NCBI RefSeq assembly: GCF_000226115.1
Contig: NC_016459.1
Location: 4,470,501 to 4,534,500, forward strand
Direction: 5' to 3'
DNA length: 64,000 bases
Source: Thermothielavioides terrestris NRRL 8126
Taxonomy: Eukaryota > Ascomycota > Sordariomycetes > Sordariales > Chaetomiaceae
The notes beneath the pieces are model-generated. The model was not told the origin of the DNA and searched no databases. It worked only from the letters and a program-made list of their open reading frames with translations. The position numbers were made by a program, and so were the translations under genes. Numbering within the stretch: position 1 is the first letter of the stretch; every line of letters begins with the position of its first letter. Below, one piece after another: positions 12,985 to 23,181 of the stretch.

Positions 12985-14175
12985 ATGGCGCAGCGCAAAC
13001 ACCTCAGCTCGCCCCTTTCTCAGCCCGGCCCTCACGGCTACCCAATGCGCTTCGCGGTGCGCATAGCCGGGCTCAAAGGGCTCAAAGTGTACGGCGACGA
13101 CGCGCAGCAGCCGATCCGGTTCATCGAAGTCCACACGCGCCGGCAGGTCCTCCATGCCAGCGGCCACAAGAAGGACAACAGCCCGGCCCTGGTGTCCATC
13201 CAGGCGAACTGGCCAACCTGGTCCCTCCTCCCCATCGGCGACAAACCGGCCTTCACTATCACCATCCACAACAGCAACAACAATCAGGACCCAGCCGATG
13301 GGGACGAGGCGAGCAGCACCGACCTGACCATCCCGATGGAGCACACATGCTGCCGGCCGGTGACATACCGGTTCTCGCTGCCGGCCATCAGCACAACCAC
13401 CGACAACAACAGTAGCACCGCATCCACGCCCGATCCCGGCCCCGATGACGCCAATCCCGATCCCTCGCCGGAGGAGGCGGAGGCCGAGGCGGAAGAGATC
13501 TTCGAGTGGCGCCGCGCGCCAGCCTGCCACGAGACGCGCGGCATCCGCAAGAAGACGCTCCCCGCGCTCGAAACGGGCGACGAGCGCCCGCCCGAGACGG
13601 CGCTGCACACGCTGCTCGCCCAGCCGGGCGCCGTACTCGTGCGCCTGACCGGCGCGCGGTGGCCGCCACAAACCGCAACCCGTCCCACCACCTCCTCCTC
13701 CACTACCACCTCCACTACGACCACAACTTCGATGACAGCGACAGCAACAGACGCAGCCACAGAAACAGCAGCCCGCCGCCCGCTCGGCTTCACCAAGCAA
13801 GGCGAGGAGATCGTCGCCTCGTGGACCGAGGCCCGCGACTGCCTGCCGCGGTACTACTTCCAGTTCTGGGGCGCGGGGGCGGCGGGCGCGCTGGGGGAGA
13901 CATTCACGCACGTGGCCGTGCTGACGGGCGCGGCGACGTATCTGGACGCGATCGCGGAGCGGGCGCGGCGGCGCGGGGGCAGGGGCGGAGGCGGGTGCGG
14001 CAATGACGGTGCTGGTGATGGTGGCGGGGGGGAGCAGCACGGGCTGAGGCCGGCGCTGCTGGGCTTCCCGGCGCTTGCGGGCTCCGGCTGGTCGAGTCAC
14101 GGCCGCGTTGTGCATGTCGTGCAGCATGGGAGTCATCCGCCTGGGCATTTGGCGGTGTTGTGTGGCATGCCGTAG
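12985..14175 (+). CDS. Hypothetical protein, 396 residues, low-complexity middle
   Basis: A single intronless ORF with strongly GC-ending codons, as in the neighbouring real genes. The N-terminal third (MRFAVRIAGLKGLKVYGDD, then VSIQANWPTWSLLPIGDKPA) looks globular, perhaps beta-rich. Two disordered inserts follow: a Thr/Asn/Pro/Glu-rich one near residues 130-175 and a Thr/Ser run near 232-256. The C-terminal third has an ordered motif (GFTKQGEEIVASWTEARDCL, PRYYFQFWGAGAAGALGETF), then a Gly/Arg-rich segment and a final SGWSSHGRVVHVVQHGSH stretch. I do not recognise the family and propose no function. There is no signal peptide or membrane segment. A 442-residue ORF on the opposite strand is a compositional shadow (Arg/Pro/Cys-rich). 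That the gene is real is likely but unproven. Confidence 0.65.
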   Translation: MAQRKHLSSPLSQPGPHGYPMRFAVRIAGLKGLKVYGDDAQQPIRFIEVHTRRQVLHASGHKKDNSPALVSIQANWPTWSLLPIGDKPAFTITIHNSNNNQDPADGDEASSTDLTIPMEHTCCRPVTYRFSLPAISTTTDNNSSTASTPDPGPDDANPDPSPEEAEAEAEEIFEWRRAPACHETRGIRKKTLPALETGDERPPETALHTLLAQPGAVLVRLTGARWPPQTATRPTTSSSTTTSTTTTTSMTATATDAATETAARRPLGFTKQGEEIVASWTEARDCLPRYYFQFWGAGAAGALGETFTHVAVLTGAATYLDAIAERARRRGGRGGGGCGNDGAGDGGGGEQHGLRPALLGFPALAGSGWSSHGRVVHVVQHGSHPPGHLAVLCGMP

Positions 14176-14516
14176 GTGATTGCGTATGGGGGAGGAAGGA
14201 GTTTGAGGTGAAGGGGTGGCAAAGGCTTGCCGCAAGTCCTAAGTAGAGTTTGCCAACCTCCTAACGTGCCTTACCTACTTGAGATGCTCAACCGCCGTCC
14301 TCTGGCTCCTTGGGCTGTGCATGGAAAAATCAGAATCGCTTTTTGGGGTATAGTACAGGAAGCCATAAATGGCATCTCCAAGGGGTATAGTACACAAAGC
14401 CATAATACATCATGAGGTGAGTATGTTCAACATTGAGTGATGGGTTCTGTCTCGCTTCCGTCGCTTCACTCCTGTCCGCTACCTTCCCTGGGTCTCTGTG
14501 TCCTGGGCGATAACGC
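14176..14516. other. Short convergent intergenic region
   Basis: About 340 bases between the stop codons of two convergent genes. A 16-base segment, GGGGTATAGTACA with flanking AGCCATAA, occurs twice (about 14,344-14,368 and 14,382-14,406) as a short direct repeat. Nothing else was recognised. Confidence 0.5.
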
Positions 14517-15854
14517 TCATGGCTTGGGCGTTGAAAGCTCGGGATAGTCGGGCAGTTGCCACGGCCCCCTGTCGTCGGACGCGAATCGCTGGAACAGAAG
14601 GTCGATTCGCAGCGTGGCGATAAGCCAAAAGAGCCAGCGGAGGAGAGCGATGGCCCACCGGCTCTCTGGTGCGCCGAACTTGGCATATCTCCTCACCGGC
14701 AGGCTGTGGACGTGCTGCACGAAGGGCCGCAGCACCGTCTCGTACTCCTTCAGGGCCCGGGGGATGTTGTCGCGCGGCTCGACGCCCTGCTCCCGCGCCT
14801 TGGGGCCGCACGCCCGCGCGATCTCCCCGGCGAGCACGTAGGCGCCGGCGAGTGCCAGCGACGTGCCCATTCCGGTCAGCGGCGAAGGGCAGTAGCCGGC
14901 GTCGCCGACCAGCACGACTCGGCCCTGGGACCAGGAGGCGGGGTTGATTTGGACCAGCTCCTGCGTCCAGAAGTCGTCGGCCTCGGGCGAGCTGAGCCCC
15001 TCGATGTACCGCGGCACCTGCGCGTACTGGTGCATGTCGTGCTTGAAGATGTCGGCCCACGCCGCCTTCTGCTGCGCCACCGAGCCGTGCTTGAGCGCCT
15101 GCTTCAGCTGCTCGTTGTGCCCGCCGTAGCCAATGTACACGCGTAGGCAGTCCGGGCGGTCCCGCCGCGTCATGAAGTACCGCCGCCCCGGCAGGTTCAT
15201 CCAGGTCGCCTCCGGCGGGTCGCCCTCCTTGGGCGGGATCGTGTACAAGGCCATCGCCATGCCGACGGGCTTGATCATATCGGGCTGGCCGTCCGCGCAT
15301 ATCTTGGACCGGATCCGCGATCCGATGCCGTCGCAGCCGACCAGCAGATCATACTCGCCCACCGTCCCGTCCGACAACCGCACCTTGACGGACCCATCCG
15401 CCTGCTCAAACTCCGCCACGGTCGTGCCAAACAGGTACCGCACGCCGTCCAGGTCCCTCGTGGCGGCGTACAGCACGCGGCACAGGTCGCCGCGCATGAT
15501 CTCCCACTCGGCGGAGAAGGTCTGGGCGCCCTTGCCGGTCTTGTTGCTGCCGAAGTAGGCGACGGTGCGGCCGCGGCCGTCGAGGAAGCGAAGGCCGGGC
15601 TCGTCGACGATGACGGCACGCACGGCGGGCTCGATGCCCAGGGTGCGCATCGCGGCGATGCCCTGGCCCCGCAGGTCGATCTGCTGGCCCGAGGCGCGCA
15701 GGTCCGGGTGGCGCTCGACGATGGTGATGTCGCAGCGCAGCGGCGGCGGCAGGCGCACGAGGTGCAGCGCCAGCGCGGGGCCGGCGATGCCGGCGCCCGA
15801 GATCAGGATGCGGAGCGGGCGAGGCGGGTCCGGGTTGGGATGTGTGTCTAGCAT
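14517..15854 (-). CDS. Class A FAD-dependent monooxygenase
   Basis: Flavoprotein hydroxylase of the PHBH/salicylate-hydroxylase fold, using FAD and NAD(P)H; the substrate cannot be read from sequence. The chosen ATG at 15854 (MLDTHPNPDP) starts just before the Rossmann motif and gives 445 residues; the frame stays open 49 codons further upstream, but that part looks like leader. Motifs in order: GAGIAGPALAL (GxGxxG) at 20-30, Arg in RGDLCRVLY at 121-129, the DG motif GCDGIGSRIRSK at 173-184, and the GD motif VLVGDAGYCPSPLTGMG at 314-330. The C-terminal hydrophobic stretch near 400-420 may associate with membrane. The frame is intronless and intact. Similar enzymes occur in fungal secondary metabolism and aromatic degradation. 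It is an isolated gene here, about 23 kb from the UbiA gene across the transposon island. Confidence 0.92.
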   Translation of the reverse strand: MLDTHPNPDPPRPLRILISGAGIAGPALALHLVRLPPPLRCDITIVERHPDLRASGQQIDLRGQGIAAMRTLGIEPAVRAVIVDEPGLRFLDGRGRTVAYFGSNKTGKGAQTFSAEWEIMRGDLCRVLYAATRDLDGVRYLFGTTVAEFEQADGSVKVRLSDGTVGEYDLLVGCDGIGSRIRSKICADGQPDMIKPVGMAMALYTIPPKEGDPPEATWMNLPGRRYFMTRRDRPDCLRVYIGYGGHNEQLKQALKHGSVAQQKAAWADIFKHDMHQYAQVPRYIEGLSSPEADDFWTQELVQINPASWSQGRVVLVGDAGYCPSPLTGMGTSLALAGAYVLAGEIARACGPKAREQGVEPRDNIPRALKEYETVLRPFVQHVHSLPVRRYAKFGAPESRWAIALLRWLFWLIATLRIDLLFQRFASDDRGPWQLPDYPELSTPKP

Positions 15855-18800
15855 CGTGTCCGCTTGGTGGATGGGTGGGTGGAAGTGTGGTGGTGCTTGC
15901 TCTGATAGAAAGGTGGAAAGTCCAAGCTGTTCAAGCGTGCAATGCCGATCTGACAACGTGAAGGCAGGGTGGTGTCCAGCTGAGACTCCCCCATCACACA
16001 CCGGTGTACGACGGTTCAGTTATACCGGTAATATCCTTCGACTCGCCCGGCCCGGCAAACAGACATGTCCGAGAGGCCGAACCTACCACGGGCAAGGCCC
16101 ATCTGTCGAGTCATCGTCGTATTGCCGAAGTGCACGCGCAAGCAAGAATGCAAGTGCCCCGGCACTGCCGGAGAGATCGGCTCCTGTCGTTGACTCAACG
16201 GTGATTGCAACGCTATCCCTTGATCAATGGTCGGCGCGACGACGCCCGAGACTCTTGGCCGCGCGGGTTTGGCCGTTAACGGCACAATCAGGAATACTGA
16301 AACCTTCCCTTGCCTTCGCTTCCATGTTGGATTGCTTGCGTTACCGCTTGTCGGTGCCCGGGAAGACCCGCTAAGCGTCGCTGCCGCAGGCCGTTCTATT
16401 GGACGCGTTACGGGAGGCTGGAAAATGCCCGGATACGTCATCTGACGCTCGGGACGCGCAGGCCTAACTAGCTCGTTCAGGAAGCCCCGTCGTCATCGTT
16501 TAAATCACCGTCCCCAGAAACGGTGACATCCCGTCGCGCTCAATTCCTAGTAGAAGGTGATCCTGCGGCTCGCTCAATGCCGTAGTGTACATTTGCGCCA
16601 CGCAACCTGCATCCGACGACTGAATTTCAGGGGTGACGTGTTTGGCACCAATGGAGTTGCGCATTTCATTGGATCGAGGACGACGGAAGTTGGTTGGATC
16701 CCTTGGTGAGGTACCTCGCTGGGGTAAGTTACGGTATCCGTACTGCGGGAGGACATGCCATCATCGCCCGGCTGGGATGGTCAGAACGACCGATGGAGGC
16801 GGCCGACATCGCTCTCGCGACCCAGACTGCACTGGCAACATGACAGCACATACTGCGCGTTTCATGATAACAGCGAGCGGCCTTGCTCTCCTGACCGCGG
16901 GAATCACCTGCTCAGCACCTCAAATGTCGGATTTTGCTGCGCGGTCACCGCTATATGTGATACCGAAGTCGGACTGAAGGTAGGGCGGAAGGCTGAACCT
17001 AAGAGGCGGACGAAAGTACGGAGGAATTCAACTATCTTGCCTTGCAGCGATTTTACCTTGCCAGTATGTTGTTGTACGAGGGGAATGACCGAGGTCTCAG
17101 ACACCTTGGCTCCTCAACATGTTTGGCTCCCCTCAAACCGCCCGTCTTGCTTGGCACCCAAATAGCGAAGGCTCCAGTATAGAATACATCGTCGTGCCCG
17201 CAACAAACACCTAGTAGATGCCGGGAAATAGCATGCTGACTTCGGATCTCCCCAGGTTCTGGTGTGCCTCGATGGCGTCGACGATGCAGCTAGATGTCCC
17301 TCGCGTAAGTGTTGACCTTTCCGCGCCACACATGTGTTTACGCAACAACCTCTTTTTTTGTCTTCCCGTAGATGAAGAAATCGGAAAGCGTGGTGATTGC
17401 TTTAGGCAGTCGAGACATGCCTGAGTTTAGGACATATTGATGGCGCGCCATGATCAGTACCTGGTAGGCAGAAGCGCTCGAAGAGCTCTACGACGGCAAC
17501 GATGTAAGCCGATCTCGGAACAGTGTCGCCCACGCGCCGCGGGGGGCGCTTCTCGAACTCGGTATGAAGGTGTTCGTCAAAAGCTGGGTCAAATGCTGCC
17601 GACGAACTTGTAGCGATCGCCGCATCGAGGGCCTCGACCAGGTCTGTCAGAGTTACTGGAGCGGAATTGAGTCGAGTTGGTGTAACCGCACTTGATGTCC
17701 TCCGTAGTGAATCCAGTATCTGGCTTGCTCAAAACGAAGACAGTGATCTACTTCGCGACTCAAAGCTGGATTCACGAAGTAGGCATCGTCCTGCCGGGTG
17801 TGTAAGGGTTCGAACCACGGTGCAGCTCGTGTGTACATGCTAGTACTGGCGATGTATGTCACAGTCCGGTCTCACATGGTGTTAGTTACCCTAGGTACAT
17901 TACCTGGACGCGGAGGTCAGGGGTCCATCCACAATCCACAGTGTGGTGGATGTGGTTGCGATCTCCGGTCATGATAACAAGATGATTCAAGATGGAAGCT
18001 TCCGTTGAGGCTGAGGATTCTGCCTGATTCAAATTGTTTCCCTTTAAAAGCTTCCCAGATAGCTGGAGGGCCTCTAGTGGCAAGGTGCAGGCATGCCCGT
18101 GTAATTACCATTCCCAGTGTACAGAGGTCCTCGGGAAACCTGGAGTTCATTTCATTCCAATACATTGACTCGCTGAGCACTCTTACAACGTACGGCATCG
18201 CGACGTCAAAAAACACAATGGCGACATCCACCGCTACCAAGGAGTTGTGGTTGGCAAAGCCGCGTGCGACCACTCAACTCCGAACGACAACTTTTCTCCG
18301 AACACACCAAACACACCTTGCGGGCGCCGGGCTAGAGCAACCAGAACAGGCCAGAGACCGGATGAAGCAAACTGCTAGTTTCGACATATAAATTGTCCGT
18401 AGTTGCAAGAACAGAGATGGTGCTGCAGGCTGAAATTCCTCCCGCAGTGCTTCCCTTGAGTCCGGAAACGGGAACCACGGCCAGTGCTTTGCGCCAGATA
18501 CTGTCCATCAGGTTGGATGTAACTTGTCGCTCAAGGCAACCCATACTTATCACGCCGATCCCCAGAGCGGCGAGACCTCAAGGGTATTTGACCTGTGGAC
18601 CGGGGGCATCGAGCAATTCGATGTCCCAGTCTGCGGCTCAGTTAAAGCCAGCCTGAAGGAATGACTGGTTATTCTGCACCATACAGCAATCCCGACCACC
18701 TAGCCGGGGAAGCGGCTGTGCCCCTGTGGAAGTCGCGCCGAGAGTTCGGTTGCGGGGAAAGTCAGGAATTGCGGCTGGGAGCTCTGCAGGCCTCTTCGAA

Positions 18801-19152
18801 ACTAGGGCTGCCGGTACAGGGACGTTCTTGCGGCTCAGAGGATGCCGTCGCTAGATGCTGGAGATGAAACAGGCTTCCTCGACAAGGGGAACGCTGCAGC
18901 GCAAGTCGGTGGGCTCGAGCAGTTGCTGGGATTTGGACGTTCTCGCTGGACACCTTTCCCCTCATCAGACCAGACGACTACAGGTTGGCCGTCAGGCTAG
19001 CCCGAGAGATGCCGATTCCTATACCCCCCTTTCGTCTGGAGAGCAGCACTCCCGGTTTTATGGGACTGCAGGTAGGTAGATGTCTGCCTGAGTAGGAATG
19101 AAGAGCGCGACACTGAGAGAAGGAGGAAGCGCTTACCTAATCCTGGCAGGCC
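15855..19152. other. Long region without a secure gene
   Basis: About 3.3 kb of mixed composition, neither as GC-rich as the genes nor as AT-rich as the RIP islands. All plus- and minus-strand ORFs are short and lack start, stop and splice structure that would join into a gene. Coding-like minus-strand fragments between about 17.46 and 18.27 kb are listed separately. The first few hundred bases must hold the promoter of the FAD monooxygenase. Confidence 0.5.
17461..18273 (-). pseudogene. Possible degraded protein-coding relic
   Basis: Three minus-strand segments in different frames read like ordinary protein rather than noise: 18273-18000 (contains VAMPYVVRVLSESMYWNEMN), 17862-17653 (contains DDAYFVNPALSREVDHCLRF) and 17650-17461 (contains LVEALDAAIATSSSAAFDPA and PRSAYIVAVVELFERFC). 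Stops and frame changes separate them and I could not find splice sites that rejoin them. I do not recognise the family. It could be a dead gene or chance; confidence is low. Confidence 0.3.
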
Positions 19153-19269
19153 CTAGCTTACGGCGCTCCAAGTCCTTCACTGTCCATTAACCTAAACCCG
19201 TTTGCAACTGACCGCTAGCCGAACAATCGCCATAGCAACCAGCTTACCCCGCTACAACCCGATTTTAAG

Positions 19270-19309
19270 AATCGCCCCTCGCTCTATACAATCGCCCCTC
19301 GCTCTATGC
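19270..19309. repeat. Two tandem 20-bp repeats in copy A
   Basis: AATCGCCCCTCGCTCTATAC and AATCGCCCCTCGCTCTATGC are adjacent. The same unit, reverse-complemented, occurs three times at 53841-53900 in copy B, so copy number differs between element copies. Confidence 0.9.
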
Positions 19310-19364
19310 AATTAAAGATATTTTAGCTACCTTACACCTTGCAATACCTCTAGGAGCTATAGGT

Positions 19365-19671
19365 AGGGTGTATAACTGTGGCTGCTATAAGCAAGATATA
19401 TAACTGTGGGTGCTGTAGGGTACGTAACTGTGGCTGCCGTAGGCAGGGTGCATAACTGTGGCTACTATAGGCAGGGTATGTAACTGTAGGTGCTATAGGA
19501 TACGTAACTATAGGTGCCGCAGGGTATGTAGGTAAGTAACTATAGGTGCCGTAGGGTATGTAACTGTAGGTGCCGCAGGGTGCGTAGGTAAGTAACTATG
19601 GGTGCTATAGGGTATGTAACTGTGGCTGCTATAGGCAAGGTATACAACTGTAGCTGCCGTAGGCAGGGTAC
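19365..19671. repeat. Minisatellite, left part of copy A
   Basis: Imperfect tandem units of about 20-27 bases built on GGTGCCGTAGGGTACGTAAC and the variant GGCTGCCGTAGGCAGGGTG. Many units show C-to-T or G-to-A changes (CTATAGG for CCGCAGG), consistent with RIP. The array breaks at 19671 and resumes in the same orientation at 35866. Confidence 0.85.
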
Positions 19672-22600
19672 CTATATAGGGAGGGGGGTGTCGTATAATA
19701 TATGTATATAAGCCTGTTAGCCTTCAAACATCCTATAAGTTCCTATAACAGGTGTAATGTACTAGCCTTATAGCGTCTACAGATAAGCGTATGATCTAAC
19801 TCTACCTACTATCATTTAAACCCCTCCTCTTATATAATCTAACTCTCTTATATTTTCTTCCTATACCTAATATATACCTCCCCTTCCTCTCCTATAATCC
19901 GTCCTTCCCTCTTCTTATATATTAATATCGTTCTTCCTATTCTACCTTATATACGTTTCTTTTCTTTTATACTCCTACCTCACGTTTACCTATATCTTTG
20001 AGTATACTACTCGTTTTTGCCTTAGCTCCTATAAAAGTCTCTTTGTCCCCCCCTTTAATAGTAGTACAGTTCTAAAACTTATTTACTATATTTATATATA
20101 GGAATGTTAAAATGTTAGTCGCTACTACTACTCTTAGAGGTAGTAGTATAGGCTACCGTCCTAGTAACGATAATAATGAAGACTATAATATAAATGCTTC
20201 TAAGACAACCCTATTATAGACCTAAGTCGCTTGCTAACTACGACGTTATAGAACTAAAATAATTGCTAAAAGAATAATAAACTATTGATTAGTAGGTTCG
20301 TTGTCGAAGGAGACTCTAACAACAAAGAAAATAAACTACTCTTCGACAAAGGAGAGTTCTATATATAATATATCGTCTACCTTCTTAGTAATACTAAGGT
20401 TGAATATACTCCTAATCGTAGTAAATCCTATAAAGAATGTCGAAGGGCCTATACTATATATAAGTAGGACTCTATATTATAGACAATAAACCTCTGCCTT
20501 TGGTCTAGTCTAAAGAAAATCCTTAAGGCGTATAATATAGGCTAGGCTATCGAGACCCTAGCCTAGAAAAAGACGAGCTTATAGCCTACTCGCTATATAG
20601 TCCTTAAATGCAAATTCTAGAAGTTAATATAGTCTTTCTAAACTACTTTTAACAATGTATAGACGTATTATATCCCTATTTAGCCGATACTACTCCCTCT
20701 ATCTACTATTAAGTGGACCTCGATTTACATTGTCCTCTAGACCTTAGTCGCCTCCTCTACTATACCAAGCTACTATAGGGCTTTAATGCCCTATAATCCA
20801 CCTACCTCCTCTCTAGACCGCTCTACCTAGCTAGCTACCTACCTAACTTATCGCTTAATAAGTAACAAGGAAGCCTACTAGCGTAATATATATTATCTAG
20901 TCGATACTATTACAATAATTGTTAATACTAATAACCATCTCGTCGACTACGTTTTAAGCTTACTATAGTCTAGCCCCTCTCTACAAAGTAGTTATAGCAC
21001 AACTCCCACTAGGCACGATATTGCCCTAGTTCCCTTTATCCTATATCCCTAGCGCTATCTATCTTCTTCTATTGAGAACCTCGCCTACGTCCCTTAGGAA
21101 TATGTTAATCCCTCTCCCTAGACCCCTAGTAGGTCTAATAGATAGTTAATTATAGAGGTACTCTCGTTGTTTAACGAAGATATTGAGCACTTGCCTACCA
21201 ATAATATAGTGCTATCCAAAGACGAAGAAGCTATAGAGTAGGGCTAAAGACGGCTCTATCCTCTACTATAGCCCTATTCCCACTTTATCCTATACCTCGA
21301 CCTATTATCGAACCAACCTACTAACTAGAGTAGTTGTAGCAACTTTAATATCCGCCTTCGCCCTACCTCGGAGATCCTAGAGTAGATAATACATTGGCCA
21401 CCGACCCTACCTCCCCTTAGCTCGTACCTAGGTATCCTATAGTACTATAGGATTAACGCTAGGGTAAAGCTAAAAGACTACCTATATCTAAAGAAGGAGA
21501 CCTAGTTAGTACGTTAGGGCCTCCCTATACTTATATTTTTCTTATCGTTCTTTTGTAATAAGGCTATAGCTAGACGTATTAGGGTAACTATATACCTAGT
21601 AATGCTACTAAGCTATATTCGTTTTATCGTTATCGTTTCTTATAGGGTAGTCTATATATAAATATTACGTTTTCCTTTCCTCCTATAGTTCGATACCAGC
21701 CTATCGTTATATCGTATATCTCCCTATTTCTATTTGAACTTATTAAATATAGTAGTATCTAAGAAGTTCTCTAGGGGCTCCTACATTGGTTTATTATAAC
21801 CTATCTATTTAATATATATATTATAGTTATTCTCTCTCCCCCTAGCGTTCTAAGCTTTGAGGATCGCCTCTACCCTATACTCCTACTAAGAAATACCCTC
21901 CTTCGATATAACCTATATAGGGTCTAGCTACTTATCTATAACTTTCTATAAAGGGAGTAGATTAAAGGCTATTTGCTCGACTAGATCGATATAGAAAGTT
22001 AGATATAGACTACTTAGTACATTGAGCATTATCGTTAAAGGGGTAGGTACTATAACCACCTTATACTTAGTATTTAGCTAGTCGAGTTTCTTACTAGGGT
22101 AGTTCGTCTTTATATTATATAGAGAGAGCTATACCTCGTCCTCTACCTTAAACCTCTTAAAACTAGGTAACGAGAGCAGTTCATATTCGTCTACTACCAC
22201 TACTATATATATACAATAGCTGCTTAGGTCTACTCTATTCCCTCCTTTAGATAGTAAAGGAACTTAGTAGTATAGCCTTCTAAGGTCGCTATAAGCGCTA
22301 TCGAGATTATAATAAGTTATATAGGGCTTATATCGAACCTATAGAGGAGGTAGTTCAAGCTTACCCTAGTTATAGACAAGTCCCTATTGTTAAATATAAA
22401 CTAGTAGGCTAAGAGGTATTTAGGCTAGTCGTACTATATAAAGGAGACGAAGATCTAAAAGATAGCTTATACCTTTTAATTGACCTACTCTATTCCCCTA
22501 TCCGTCTAGGGATAGTAAGAAGTCGATAAGAGCTACTCTATCTCTATCGCCTTATATAGCGTAGTCTAGAACCTATTTAACTAGTCTAACCTATAGTTGG

Positions 22601-22931
22601 TTATAATTTAAGTTGAAAACCTATAGAAGTACTACTATATATTATAGAACTAGAGGGTATACTCTTCTACTCTTATCAAATATATTATCTCGAGCTATAT
22701 ATACTTAGAGAGGTGGTTAGTAATTACTATAAAGTAACTAAGCGCCCCTTCGTCTTTTGTAGAGAGGTCGGTTATAAAGTCAATAGAGATCTGCTTCTAG
22801 AAGCAATTAAGGATAGGCAAAGGTTGTAAAAGCCCTTGATATAGCTACTAAGAGATCTTGCTCTAATAACACTGATTATAGTTCCTAATAAACCGTTTTA
22901 CATTAGATAATATAAGGTCCTAGTAGTAATC

Positions 22932-23181
22932 TGATATAGAGAAGTGCTATAGATACGTAGAATAACAAGATGTCGATTGATAATAGTGGTAGATCGAAGA
23001 TCTAAGCGGCGGTGCGCTAAGAAATACATGCCTATAGGGCAGAACATATATACGCACCCCGCCTACCCGATCGGGCCTAGCGTTGCAAACTCTACAATGT
23101 AGGGCGTGGGGCACCTTTATCTAATCTATATACACAGATATATAGGTTATATAACCCCCCTATTCCTCCTACCCTATATTA
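22932..23181 (-). repeat. Left LTR (3' LTR) of inner chromovirus
   Basis: A 250-bp LTR that matches the right LTR end to end, with differences I can see being transitions (for example GATACG against GATGCG). A GC-rich island (GCACCCCGCCTACCCGATCG) survives within AT-rich sequence. Confidence 0.9.

Noticed and set aside
12907..14235. 442-codon minus-strand ORF opposite the 396-residue protein
   Set aside because: Composition is Arg/Pro/Cys-rich with GC-driven repeats, as expected from reading a GC-rich gene backwards; the plus strand has more protein-like motifs.
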